This document shows positions 1-7,200 of a stretch of 16,306 nucleotides of DNA, in pieces. The stretch comes from CBFDCQ01 sp965603355 (GTDB taxonomy: Bacteria; Hydrogenedentota; CAZGCA01; CBFDCQ01). The position numbers and the translations under genes were made by a program. Position 1 is the first letter of the stretch. Each line of letters starts with the position of its first letter. The stretch spans positions 1-16,306 of the forward strand of contig CBFDCQ010000070.1 in the NCBI GenBank assembly GCA_965603355.1, in the 5' to 3' direction. Under the pieces are notes generated by a model. The model searched no databases, was not told the DNA's origin, and saw nothing but the letters and a program-made list of their open reading frames with translations.

Positions 1-1221
1 GTGAACCGGTTCTCGGCGATCGGTTATATCTTCGGGCGGCGTCTGCATCTGGCCTCGGGTGTCCCGATTGGTTTGATCGATGCCTCGCGAGGTGGGACGA
101 CAATCGAGGCCTGGACCTCGAGGGCGAAACTGGCGACCGTCCCTGAGAGCAAAGGCCTGACCGATGAGTGGGATGAGCAGATTGCCGCGTACGATCCTGC
201 GGCGAGCCTGAAAGCGGAAATCCAGTATTGGGAAGAAGAGAGTGAGCGGCGTAAGCAACGCGGCGAGGAGCCGGAGCCCAAGCCGACGGAGCCGGAACCG
301 GATCCGGCGACCGACCCCAATAATCCCGGCGCCTCATTCAACGGCATGGTCGCGCCCATCACGGGCTTCAACATCAAGGGTGTCATCTTCAACCAGGGCT
401 ACAACAACGCCTTGGGCAACGCTCGCCCCAACCTGTATGCCAGGGTATTCGAGGCGATGGTCCAGGACTGGCGGCAAGCCTTCCGTGACGAGTCGCTGCC
501 GTTTGGAATCATCGGCCTGACCGCCGGTGGTGAACCGCAGACACTCGAGAACTTTGAGCTGCGTATGGTGGATCCCGCACCGTTTATCCGAGAAGGACAG
601 TCCAGGGCGGCGCGGGAACTGGAGAACGTGTGCTTCATGCCGGCCTACGACCAACAGGTGCCGTGGTATCACCCGCATAAGAAGTTCGAGCTCGGCGAGC
701 GCACCGCACGCTGGGCATTAAACACGCAATACGGCTATGACCGTATCGGATGGAAGCCGGCGGTCTGCACGGGATCAGAGAACAAGGGCGACCATTTCAT
801 TTTGACCTTTGACCGTCCCGTCCAATCTCACGACGGGCGAGCGTTTGAAGGTTTCGCCATCGCCGGCGAAGACCGGCACTTCGTACCCGCCAGCGCGGAT
901 AACGTCGTCGTGGGCAAGGACGAGAGGGGCAACGAGAGAACGGACGCGAGGTTGGTCAAAGTGTGGAGTCCTCTGGTAAAGGAGCCTGTGGCTGTCCGCT
1001 ACGCCTGGGCGCGCAATCCGCTCGGCAATGTGGTAAACGAAGAACACTACGAGAGTGTGATCCCGATCCCCTCGTTCCGAACCGATGATTGGGATTGGCC
1101 TGAGACGCCGTTCCAATCAGATGGCGGCGAGGCCGAGGAGAAGCACCGCGAGAGACGCGACCAGATGCGCAGCAATGCAGAGCGGTGGGGGAAGGAAAGG
1201 ATGGCCCCAGAGGCCAGGTAG
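1..1221 (+). CDS. Sialate O-acetylesterase (SASA family), 5'-truncated by window edge
   Basis: This is the C-terminal part of a SASA/SGNH-type carbohydrate esterase, a family that removes O-acetyl groups from sialic acids or other acetylated glycans. The visible protein (406 residues) opens with the block around VPIGLIDASRGGTTIEAW (residues 21-38), which in the family lies well inside the protein. The domain carrying the nucleophilic Ser must therefore be upstream of base 1, and the GTG at base 1 is probably not the real start. NGMVAPITGFNIKGVIFNQG (114-133) is the family block normally ending in W-x-Q-G-E-S-N; here it reads NQGYNNA, so the usual Glu is Tyr. The His block is PWYHPHKKFELGERTARWAL (221-240), lacking the usual Asp two residues before His. 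A Pro/Glu-rich insert (about 78-108) and a charged tail (375-406) are additions. Substrate is inferred from family only. Confidence 0.8.
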   Translation: MNRFSAIGYIFGRRLHLASGVPIGLIDASRGGTTIEAWTSRAKLATVPESKGLTDEWDEQIAAYDPAASLKAEIQYWEEESERRKQRGEEPEPKPTEPEPDPATDPNNPGASFNGMVAPITGFNIKGVIFNQGYNNALGNARPNLYARVFEAMVQDWRQAFRDESLPFGIIGLTAGGEPQTLENFELRMVDPAPFIREGQSRAARELENVCFMPAYDQQVPWYHPHKKFELGERTARWALNTQYGYDRIGWKPAVCTGSENKGDHFILTFDRPVQSHDGRAFEGFAIAGEDRHFVPASADNVVVGKDERGNERTDARLVKVWSPLVKEPVAVRYAWARNPLGNVVNEEHYESVIPIPSFRTDDWDWPETPFQSDGGEAEEKHRERRDQMRSNAERWGKERMAPEAR

Positions 1222-1328
1222 GTGCTGAAATCTGCGGCCGTGGAATGAAGGTTCTGGTCACGACTTCGCCTTCACTCTCGTTCACCTTTTCCCATGGTAC
1301 CGATGGGGCGCAGCGCGTCAGGACTGGT

Positions 1329-2063
1329 TTACTTGTCATTCCGGACCTTGAGCCATGAGGGCGGCATGGTGCTCCCGCGAAATGAATCGCCAAAGATCTT
1401 GGGGTTCTTGCCGTCCGGTCCCACCACCATCAACTTTCCGCCGCACCAAAATGCCAGCAGGTTACTGTGTGGGGCCCAGACGCCTCCAACGCAATCGCGG
1501 TATACGTCCACCATGTGCGATTCCCCATCACTGAGAGACAGTATCCAGACCTGCCTTTGTCCGGCGGAATCTCTTTCGTAGGCGATGTGCTTGCCGTCAC
1601 TGGACCAGCTATAGACCTCAGAGGCGCTGTCGTACTGATCGAGAATGTCTCCACTCAATGAAACGATAGACAGGCGTCCGTCCAGGATAACTGCAAGTTC
1701 CTGGCTGTCTGCTCCCCAGCAGATATTGTTCCCATCGAATCCATCGCACTTCATTTCTCTGCGTTCACCGCCATCTGAAGCAACAAGCTTGAGCAATCCA
1801 TTTTCGCCGCAGGCTATCCATTTGCCATCAGGTGACCAGGCGGGCCGGGAACCTGTGCAATCAGCGATTTCTCTCACTTTCAGAGTCTTGCGGTCGGCGA
1901 CAACGAGCTTTCCGTCACAGCAGAAGGCGAGTGATTCGCTGTCAGGGGACCATGTGAAGAGCCCCGGCGTAGGACGTCGGCTACGGCGGGTTGCCTCATA
2001 CCGGTTGCCAACTTGAGAAGCGTCATCCCGGGGCGATCTAAGGGCGCATTTGGTCGGCCCCAT
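1329..2063 (-). CDS. TolB/PD40-type beta-propeller protein, probably missing its N-terminus
   Basis: The product is made of WD40-like PD40 repeats, the blades of TolB-type beta-propellers, which usually bind proteins or sugars outside the cytoplasm. Five blades can be read, each with a W-S-P-D-G/S-type turn: FTWSPDSESLAF, AWSPDGKWIAC, CWGADSQELAV, SWSSDGKHIAY and VWAPHSNLLAF. A TolB propeller usually has six or more blades and a signal peptide; neither is present here. No start codon lies between the ankyrin stop (2038) and the first blade. The chosen ATG at 2063 sits 26 bp inside the ankyrin gene with no ribosome-binding site. The stretch before the first blade (RRSRRPTPG) is translated from a palindrome at 1963-1990. 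The gene may therefore be a 5'-truncated remnant or depend on translation of the upstream gene. A TTG start at 2117 is the other possibility. Confidence 0.55.
   Translation of the reverse strand: MGPTKCALRSPRDDASQVGNRYEATRRSRRPTPGLFTWSPDSESLAFCCDGKLVVADRKTLKVREIADCTGSRPAWSPDGKWIACGENGLLKLVASDGGERREMKCDGFDGNNICWGADSQELAVILDGRLSIVSLSGDILDQYDSASEVYSWSSDGKHIAYERDSAGQRQVWILSLSDGESHMVDVYRDCVGGVWAPHSNLLAFWCGGKLMVVGPDGKNPKIFGDSFRGSTMPPSWLKVRNDK
1963..1990. repeat. Imperfect 10-bp inverted repeat between ankyrin and propeller genes
   Basis: CCCGGCGTAG (1963-1972) and CTACGGCGGG (1981-1990) pair at 9 of 10 positions around the 8-nt loop GACGTCGG. The palindrome lies just after the ankyrin stop on the minus strand and inside the nominal 5' end of the propeller reading frame. 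It looks more like an intergenic REP-type or terminator hairpin than coding sequence. No T-run follows. Confidence 0.5.
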
Positions 2064-2571
2064 GTTCGTGCAGCAGTTCAACAACGTCCGCCAGGTCTGC
2101 CGAAATCGCGAGACCAAGGGGCGTTTCGGTTGAAGCCGGGCCGACTCCGCTGGACGAGGAATAGCTACGTTGATAGCTGACGTTCACATCTGCGCCGTTG
2201 TTCAGGAGGAACTCGATCAAGTCACGTTGTGCTTTTTGCATGGCAACCGCTTCTACGGCCATGCATATTGCATACGTCGAGTATTCCGGCGTCCCTGGGA
2301 TTCGCACCGCTAATGGGGCATTGATATCGGCCCCAGCGTCCAGGAACTCCTTCACGCGCTGCTTGTCGCCTTGCCAGACGGCAGCCCCCAAGGCGGTGCA
2401 CGAGACCTCCGTCCCTTGAAGGTTCACAGTGACTATAGCCAACGGGCCGTCGGCGTTGCTCGGCGCCAGCGTTGCACCGCCGGTCTCCGGCCCCCTCAGA
2501 AGCCGAGTAACCAGTGGAAACGCAATGACGAGCACGCCAACAACGACTACGACAACGATAGTCTTGTTCAT
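2038..2571 (-). CDS. Membrane-anchored ankyrin-repeat protein
   Basis: This 177-residue protein has an N-terminal hydrophobic segment (about residues 2-22, a run of Val followed by FPLVTRLL), a linker rich in Gly/Ala/Pro, then about three ankyrin repeats. Repeat signatures are ALGAAVWQGDKQRVKEFLDAGADINA, a second ending in LIEFLLNNGADVNV, and a third ending in VVELLHEHGAD. Ankyrin repeats bind other proteins; the anchor suggests they act on the outer face of the membrane, but orientation is not certain. The ATG at 2571 is preceded by GGGAGAGGA about 8 nt upstream and is preferred over the upstream in-frame start at 2601, which would place charged residues before the membrane segment. The propeller gene follows directly and overlaps its 3' end, so the two were probably one transcript. 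The first loop between repeats carries an insertion (around PGTPEYSTY). Confidence 0.8.
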   Translation of the reverse strand: MNKTIVVVVVVGVLVIAFPLVTRLLRGPETGGATLAPSNADGPLAIVTVNLQGTEVSCTALGAAVWQGDKQRVKEFLDAGADINAPLAVRIPGTPEYSTYAICMAVEAVAMQKAQRDLIEFLLNNGADVNVSYQRSYSSSSGVGPASTETPLGLAISADLADVVELLHEHGADQMRP

Positions 2572-2967
2572 GCGTTGTTTCCTCTCCCTGAATAGGCACA
2601 CTCGCTATTCTGAGTGGCCCGCCACTCTTGAGCCGACATTTCCCATATGGACGCTCCACACCTATGCACTCATAAATACACCTGAGCCTCGATTGTATTC
2701 GCGGCCCCCCTAACTACGTGTTATATAGTCTGTATATAAAACCTATATCTAGCGATTTCGCGATGTAACACGCGCGCACGTGACATGCCGAAGTTATTCC
2801 ATAAGAATCAATTACGCCTTGTCTGCTATTCATCACGCGTCTTACATAAGTAACAATGCCCGTAAAGGGGGAAACCGATCAAGCGAATTTCATCCAGCCG
2901 CGTCGAGGGCTCAGGTAGGGGCGGTTTGCGAACCGCCCCTGCCCCCGTTTCAGACTTGCAGGAGCGG
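2572..2967. other. Gene-free stretch upstream of the ankyrin gene
   Basis: No convincing gene is seen in these 396 bases. A strongly AT-rich patch at about 2708-2752, with several TATA-like runs, is the most likely place for the promoter of the minus-strand ankyrin gene, but no confident -35/-10 pair could be chosen. The right end holds the perfect hairpin described at 2915-2942. Confidence 0.5.
2915..2942. terminator. Strong GC-rich hairpin downstream of the nitroreductase gene
   Basis: AGGGGCGGTT (2917-2926) and AACCGCCCCT (2931-2940) form a perfect 10-bp stem with a TGCG loop, extended to 12 pairs by one G-T wobble and one G-C. It begins 26 bp after the minus-strand nitroreductase stop and could end that transcript, although there is no T-run. 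Similar palindromes are scattered through many genomes of this kind, so it may equally be an interspersed repeat. Confidence 0.55.
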
Positions 2968-3621
2968 CTACTCTGCCGGGTACCCCACAGTCTGCGCTAT
3001 GAGAACCCGCTGGTCGTCTCGCAGCCCCACAGCTTTGGCAAGAGCCGGTCCGTCCGGCACGACGCGGACTACCGTGGCCAGGTCTTCAGACGCGCAGAAC
3101 AGGTAGACGTTCTGGACGATGGCGCCAGTCGTGATTGCTGCATAGAACGCGGCTTCCTCTTCGTCGCGGACACTTCTCGTGAGGTCCCGTACATACACGA
3201 GGTTCACCGGCGCAGTGGTCACGAACTCTTCACCGCCGGTCGCTGCCCGAAGGTCTTCCCCGAGGATCTGCTTCAACTCGTGCGCCTTCGCGTCGTAGAG
3301 GTACGTGCCGTCGGCGGTGGTGACGTAAACGTCGACCTCCTGCTTGTTCATGGCGGACGGCGCGGTACGTTTACCCGATTCCGGCCGACTGACGCCCCAT
3401 GCCGCCCATAGCAGGTTTGACAACACGGGCTCGGACAGCTTCTTCGCACTGAACGCGCGCTCGGTCTTCCTGTTCTTCAGTGCCTGCATCAGCGGCTTAC
3501 CACCATCCATTTGCGGTTCAGGCAGCTTGATGGATTTCAGCTCCGCCGCAAACGCCGGTGACGCGCACGCGAGCGCACCAGCCAAAACGGCGCCTAAGAA
3601 TAGAGACGATCTTGTATGCAT
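2968..3621 (-). CDS. Exported nitroreductase-family protein (SagB/ThcOx-like)
   Basis: A 217-residue protein of the FMN-dependent nitroreductase superfamily. The N-terminus is a clear signal peptide (MHTRSS, then a hydrophobic stretch, cleavage likely after AFA at residue 25). The FMN-binding region is LMQALKNRKTERAFSAKKLS (44-63), followed by the family's LSNLLWAAWGVSRP segment (67-80). The typical C-terminal GYP is present (QTVGYP, 210-215). The family reduces or dehydrogenates small molecules using a flavin; the exact substrate cannot be told, and a secreted location is less common. The ATG at 3621 has GGGAGGG about 6 nt upstream. The gene stands alone, with its own promoter candidate at 3675-3683. 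Confidence 0.8.
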   Translation of the reverse strand: MHTRSSLFLGAVLAGALACASPAFAAELKSIKLPEPQMDGGKPLMQALKNRKTERAFSAKKLSEPVLSNLLWAAWGVSRPESGKRTAPSAMNKQEVDVYVTTADGTYLYDAKAHELKQILGEDLRAATGGEEFVTTAPVNLVYVRDLTRSVRDEEEAAFYAAITTGAIVQNVYLFCASEDLATVVRVVPDGPALAKAVGLRDDQRVLIAQTVGYPAE

Positions 3622-3674
3622 GACAGTCCCTCCCCTGCGTTCGATTATCCTCCCACCCGAACGCGGTACAGCGC

Positions 3675-3683
3675 ATTATACCA
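3675..3683 (-). promoter_or_regulatory. Extended -10 promoter for the nitroreductase gene
   Basis: On the minus strand TGGTATAAT (3683 down to 3675) is a perfect extended -10 element (TGn-TATAAT). It gives a leader of about 45 nt before the ATG. No good -35 is visible, which is acceptable for an extended -10. ACAGCG occurs twice around it on the + strand (3668-3673 and 3684-3689). Confidence 0.5.
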
Positions 3684-3816
3684 CAGCGGTTCCGCGTCGG
3701 CAGCTGTCGTTCCCGGAAAATGAAAATCAGGTGTGGTGGCGTGCGGGGATGGGGGTGCAAGACGGGCGTCGGCGTTACGTTACTACAACAGCACCAACGT
3801 TAACCGGAGATCACCC

Positions 3817-3832
3817 TCTTGAAGATTCAAGA
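3817..3832. repeat. Short palindrome downstream of the pseudopilin gene
   Basis: TCTTGAA and TTCAAGA are perfect 7-bp arms around a 2-nt centre. It lies 41 bp past the stop of the minus-strand pseudopilin gene. It could be a weak terminator or a protein-binding palindrome; there is no T-run. Confidence 0.3.
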
Positions 3833-3872
3833 CATCGACAGCAGCATCGACTAATCCCGTGATTTGACCGCC

Positions 3873-4817
3873 TTACTCATCATAGTCTTTGTTGTACCAC
3901 AGCTTGTCGCCGCCCCCGGCATTGTACAATGCCACGTATTTATTAACCGGGTACTGGTTTGCTCGGTAGTTCAAGAACTCAACGTGCCCATCCATGTAGA
4001 GGACATTGCAACCACCCGGTACATGATTAAATCGCGAGGCAATTGCGCCGCTTTGCGATCCTTGATCGATGTTGACTGAACCGGCGAGGGTGTCCATGTA
4101 CACCGGAATGGAACTTTGCGCCGTGGCCGACCCGGCAGGGTTGTTGATGTCCGTGATGAAGAACCGCTCGATACCTTCCCGGGTCCGGTATAGCGTACTA
4201 CCGCCACCGGTACCTCTTGCCACCGGTATGGGGTCAACGCCAAAATATGCGGCCTTGTCGTCGGCCTCAGGCGGTCCCACAGGCAGGTCCGCGTCATAAG
4301 CGTGCGGTCCCCAGCCTAACATCTCCTTCTGGATTCCTATACCCGTATCAATACCGTAGAAGTTGTCGTTGTTTATAGTCGCCCAGGAGAAGTAAGCATA
4401 GGAATAGCTGCCGGAGACAATTACTTCCGTGTAGAACCAGCGCTCCTCGAGAGTAAGGTCCGGATCGACGCTTATTTGCGAGAGCCATTCCTCCACCTCC
4501 CCTCCCTGCACCTCCGCATCAGAAGGGCACACCAAAATCCTCACGTCCGTCAGATACTCCGGATAGAGACCGGCGCCGTTGAGGCTGAACAGGCGATCAC
4601 TGACCTGATAATGGCTGATAGGAGGGTACATGCCGCCGGACTCGTTGGCGTACATTTTGAACACCAGCCCCATCTGTTTCAGATTGTTGGCGCAACTGGC
4701 GCGCCGGGCCGCCTCGCGCGCTCGCGACAACGCCGGAAGCAATATCGCCGCCAGAATTGAGATGATGGCGATGACCACCAGAAGTTCGATGAGGGTAAAA
4801 CCTTTTCTCGAATTCAT
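3873..4817 (-). CDS. DUF1559-type prepilin-like protein (H-X9-DG family)
   Basis: This 314-residue protein has a class III (type IV pilin-like) leader: MNSRKG, then FTLIELLVVIAIISILAAIL, with prepilin peptidase expected to cut after Gly6 and the conserved Glu at position +5. The segment SRAREAARRASCANNLKQMG that follows is typical of the large DUF1559 pseudopilin family of Planctomycetes and relatives. The C-terminal family signature is present as NHVPGGCNVLYMDGHVEF, with ten rather than nine residues between His and Asp-Gly. Such proteins are thought to be surface or secretion-associated; their role is unproved. The ATG at 4817 is chosen because GGAAAGGA lies 7-8 nt upstream and the leader is then of normal length; an in-frame ATG at 4841 would add eight residues. 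It is the last gene of the repressor/protease operon, 17 bp after the small membrane protein. Confidence 0.85.
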   Translation of the reverse strand: MNSRKGFTLIELLVVIAIISILAAILLPALSRAREAARRASCANNLKQMGLVFKMYANESGGMYPPISHYQVSDRLFSLNGAGLYPEYLTDVRILVCPSDAEVQGGEVEEWLSQISVDPDLTLEERWFYTEVIVSGSYSYAYFSWATINNDNFYGIDTGIGIQKEMLGWGPHAYDADLPVGPPEADDKAAYFGVDPIPVARGTGGGSTLYRTREGIERFFITDINNPAGSATAQSSIPVYMDTLAGSVNIDQGSQSGAIASRFNHVPGGCNVLYMDGHVEFLNYRANQYPVNKYVALYNAGGGDKLWYNKDYDE

Positions 4818-4834
4818 GAGTAGTTCCTTTCCTA

Positions 4835-5182
4835 CTACCACTTGTCCCCGCCTGCCTCCAGTTTGTCACCGAGGTCCTGCCTGACTGCCTCCATCTTGGC
4901 TTCCGCTTGCTGCGCCGTGAGTTTGCCGTCTTTCACCATTGCGTTGAGCGCGGCATCAAACTGCTCAAGGTACTCCTCGGGGGAATCCACATCCAAATCG
5001 AAATACTCGTCCTTATCGTACTCCTTCTTGTCGAGTTGCAGCTGTTTCTCGACAGCTTTCATCCAAGGCTTTTCGCCTTCGGTCTCCCGCGTTCCCGACA
5101 ACCTGGGTAGGATAACCGCGAGAGCAACCCCGGCGACGATGACGACCAAGGCTATAAGTACAATACGTTTTCCTGAATCCAT
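4835..5182 (-). CDS. Small single-pass membrane protein with a SHOCT-like helical repeat
   Basis: A 115-residue protein of no family I recognise. Residues 7-27 (VLIALVVIVAGVALAVILPRL) form one membrane segment; an acidic, Asp/Glu/Tyr-rich linker follows (about 48-68), then the helical hairpin AALNAMVKDGKLTAQQAEAK with its tail MEAVRQDLG. This hairpin closely resembles repeats in the C-terminus of the preceding BlaR1-like protease (for example KLEAAVAEGRMSQKDAEAKM). The start at 5182 is chosen because AAGGAG lies 8 nt upstream; a GTG at 5191 overlaps that site. The gene sits 72 bp after the protease and 17 bp before the pseudopilin, so all are likely one transcript. The C-terminus probably faces outward, as the shared repeat of the protease should. 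Inference: a partner or competitor of the protease sensor region. Confidence 0.75.
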   Translation of the reverse strand: MDSGKRIVLIALVVIVAGVALAVILPRLSGTRETEGEKPWMKAVEKQLQLDKKEYDKDEYFDLDVDSPEEYLEQFDAALNAMVKDGKLTAQQAEAKMEAVRQDLGDKLEAGGDKW

Positions 5183-5254
5183 TGCGGACACTCCTTTCGT
5201 TTCATGAACAACCCAGCGGTTTCGGCGTTGGAAGACGTCTATGCGCTGTTCACA

Positions 5255-6751
5255 CTACTCGGCTTCTGTCTTTCCCGCAGCCGCGGCCTTGGTCTCGGCT
5301 GCGAACTCATTCTTAAGGGAGAGCATCTTAGCCTCGGCGTCTTTCTGACTCATTCTGCCCTCGGCAACGGCGGCTTCAAGCTTGTTCCAGACTTTTTCGT
5401 AATACGCGTTTTCCTCATCCCGGGCTTTGTCCCAGTCGTCCTCGTCCTTTTCTTTAATCGCGCGCCACTTGGCTTCGGCTTCGTCCTCGGTCAGCTCGCC
5501 TGCCTCCACAGCCGCCTTGAGCTTCTCACCAATTCCTTCGTAATACTCTTTTTCATCCCAGTCTTTGTTCCAGTCGTCATCGTCCTTATCCCAGGCTTTG
5601 TCCCATTCATCCTCGTCCGGGCCCTCGTCCGCTCTTCTGAGCGCATCCATCATGGGTTCGGCATGTTCCCGCGTAAGCTCGCCCGCCTCTACGGCCTTCC
5701 CGGGCCGCTTGCCAACCGCGTCGTGTTTATGGGCACACCCCATGCCCAGAGGAATCACCACAGCGGCGCACAGCAGGACACACGCCTGCAGCCAACGTGA
5801 AGTCTTTCGGTTCAGAGTTCCTGATACGATCGTTTTGAATCTTCTCTCGAGTTGTCCGCCACTGTTGATTTCGCTTGCAATTGCCGGTGAACGGATAGCC
5901 GGACAAGCAAGATATTCGACTGCCGTAAGCAGTGAATCCGCGTAAGTGCGGGGTTTGGGTTTCAGGCTGGATACGACCAGGGCATCGCAGCAGAGCTCTT
6001 CGTTGACGCGCAAGTTGTACCGAGCCCACCACACCACGGGATTCCACCAGAAACAGACGCACGCCAGCCACTCAATCCATCGGACCAGGTAGTCTCTACG
6101 GCGCACATGCGCCAGCTCATGTGCCAGAATCCATTGGGACTGCTGAGCGTCCATTTGGTCCAACAGAGTAACCGGAATGACGATTCGCACGTTCCCGCCA
6201 ATCCACCACACCAACGGCGAAAGATGAGCTGCTGTCGTGTGGATCGTGGGAACGGCCTTCAGTCCGAGTCGGTTCGCAACCCTCGCCGCGACGATCTGCA
6301 ACTCTTGCGGTGCAACGTCACATTCCATCCCCAACAGGCGGTTGAATCGAAACACTCTCACCAACGACCAGGCAAAGACAAACACGCTCCCCAGCAACCA
6401 GATTGGAGGCAACCAGACTCTTCCGTGATTCCACACGGTTCCGATTCCCGACCGCAGCCAGGAGAGTGTTGCTGCTGCAACCACGGGTAGGCCGGACTGC
6501 GCGTCGGTCCCGGGCGGAAGCAAGGGTGCATGTTTGTCGAGCGTACCAGCAGCTTCGGGCTGTATTGAAAACGTGTCAATGGGAATCGTCACGATCGGCG
6601 GCGTCACCAACTTGATGAACACGATCAGCCAAAGCATATGAGCCAGGTGCGGACGCTTGGTCCTGGCGCCAACGACCATCGCCACGATTGCCAGGGCAAG
6701 TGAGAAACAGGCATTGCTCAGCCCCATCTGAAGAAGAGAATCAGTCATCAT
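5255..6751 (-). CDS. BlaR1/MecR1-like M56 metalloprotease with atypical C-terminal repeats
   Basis: This 498-residue protein belongs to the M56 family, membrane metalloproteases that switch off a MecI/BlaI repressor after sensing a signal. Membrane segments are seen at about 5-28, 35-57, 113-135 and 319-336. The zinc site HELAH (211-215) and the downstream NEELCCDALV segment (250-259) are intact, so it should be active. BlaR1 proper ends in a penicillin-binding sensor; none is visible here. After the fourth segment (with a GMGC lipobox-like site, Cys339) come about 150 residues of Trp/Asp/Glu-rich helical repeats, with units at 349-371, 409-435 and 456-482. The ATG at 6751 overlaps the repressor gene by 11 bp and has AAGGAGG 8 nt upstream. 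The expected target is the co-encoded repressor; the signal is unknown. Confidence 0.87.
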   Translation of the reverse strand: MMTDSLLQMGLSNACFSLALAIVAMVVGARTKRPHLAHMLWLIVFIKLVTPPIVTIPIDTFSIQPEAAGTLDKHAPLLPPGTDAQSGLPVVAAATLSWLRSGIGTVWNHGRVWLPPIWLLGSVFVFAWSLVRVFRFNRLLGMECDVAPQELQIVAARVANRLGLKAVPTIHTTAAHLSPLVWWIGGNVRIVIPVTLLDQMDAQQSQWILAHELAHVRRRDYLVRWIEWLACVCFWWNPVVWWARYNLRVNEELCCDALVVSSLKPKPRTYADSLLTAVEYLACPAIRSPAIASEINSGGQLERRFKTIVSGTLNRKTSRWLQACVLLCAAVVIPLGMGCAHKHDAVGKRPGKAVEAGELTREHAEPMMDALRRADEGPDEDEWDKAWDKDDDDWNKDWDEKEYYEGIGEKLKAAVEAGELTEDEAEAKWRAIKEKDEDDWDKARDEENAYYEKVWNKLEAAVAEGRMSQKDAEAKMLSLKNEFAAETKAAAAGKTEAE

Positions 6752-7139
6752 TGTTCTCCCCTCCTTCCTGCTCGTCAAGGACGGTCCGGATCCGGGCAAT
6801 CTCGTCGCGGGAGATCTTCTTCTCCTCGACAAGATGCGTAATAAGCGGCGCGAACGACCCTGCTGTCAACTTGGCGGCCAGCGATTCCAATTGCGCGCCC
6901 GCATAGGTTTGGCGAGACATGGCCGCCGAGAAGAAGTGGACCGACAAGCCGCGGTCACGTTCGACGTATCCCTTCTCTTCCAGACGCTGCAGCAACTTCT
7001 GGACCGTTCCGTGCTGCGCTTTGGTCGCATCAGGATAGAGTTGCTCGCGTATTTCGCGGGCCGTCAATCGGTCATTCCGCCAAAGCAGATTCATGACGGC
7101 CAATTCCGCGTCAGCCAAATGTCGTTGTCTCACTGTCAT
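6741..7139 (-). CDS. BlaI/MecI-family transcriptional repressor
   Basis: A 132-residue protein of normal length for the family. The winged-helix DNA-binding part covers about residues 8-75: LADAELAVMNLLWRND, then LTAREIREQLYPD, then the recognition region HGTVQKLLQRLEEKGYVERD. The C-terminal dimerisation part includes GSFAPLITHLVEEKKISRDE (100-119), near where BlaI and MecI are cut by their proteases. The protein represses its own operon until the partner M56 protease, encoded next and overlapping by 11 bp, inactivates it. The start at 7139 has GGAGG 3-4 nt upstream. The leader contains matching dyads (7163-7200), direct evidence for autorepression. No beta-lactamase gene is present in the window, so drug resistance should not be assumed. 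Confidence 0.92.
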   Translation of the reverse strand: MTVRQRHLADAELAVMNLLWRNDRLTAREIREQLYPDATKAQHGTVQKLLQRLEEKGYVERDRGLSVHFFSAAMSRQTYAGAQLESLAAKLTAGSFAPLITHLVEEKKISRDEIARIRTVLDEQEGGENNDD

Positions 7140-7162
7140 AATCCTCCGTTTTCAGGCCGAGG

Positions 7163-7200
7163 TACGATGAACTGTCGTAATTATACGACATCTTGTCGTA
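7163..7200. promoter_or_regulatory. Tandem BlaI-type operators
   Basis: A perfect dyad, TACGACA-TCT-TGTCGTA, occupies 7184-7200. Four bases away, TACGATG-AAC-TGTCGTA (7163-7179) has the same arrangement with one degenerate half-site. Both have 3-nt centres, as expected for two repressor dimers bound side by side. TACA/TACGACA-type dyads are typical of BlaI/MecI operators; assignment to the adjacent repressor is an inference. The perfect dyad lies between the -35 and -10 of the operon promoter and the second dyad covers the likely start of transcription. Confidence 0.8.

Noticed and set aside
956..1393. Minus-strand frame of 145 codons near the esterase 3' end
   Set aside because: Antisense to the esterase with no domain or signal; the composition is that of a shadow frame.
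5204..5800. Plus-strand hydrophobic frame that looks like a membrane protein
   Set aside because: It is the complement of the protease's Asp/Glu/Lys-rich repeats, which reads as Val/Leu/Phe codons; no ribosome-binding site.
6741..7139. Beta-lactam resistance locus
   Set aside because: The repressor and protease families fit, but no beta-lactamase or PBP2a gene and no penicillin-binding sensor domain is present in the window.
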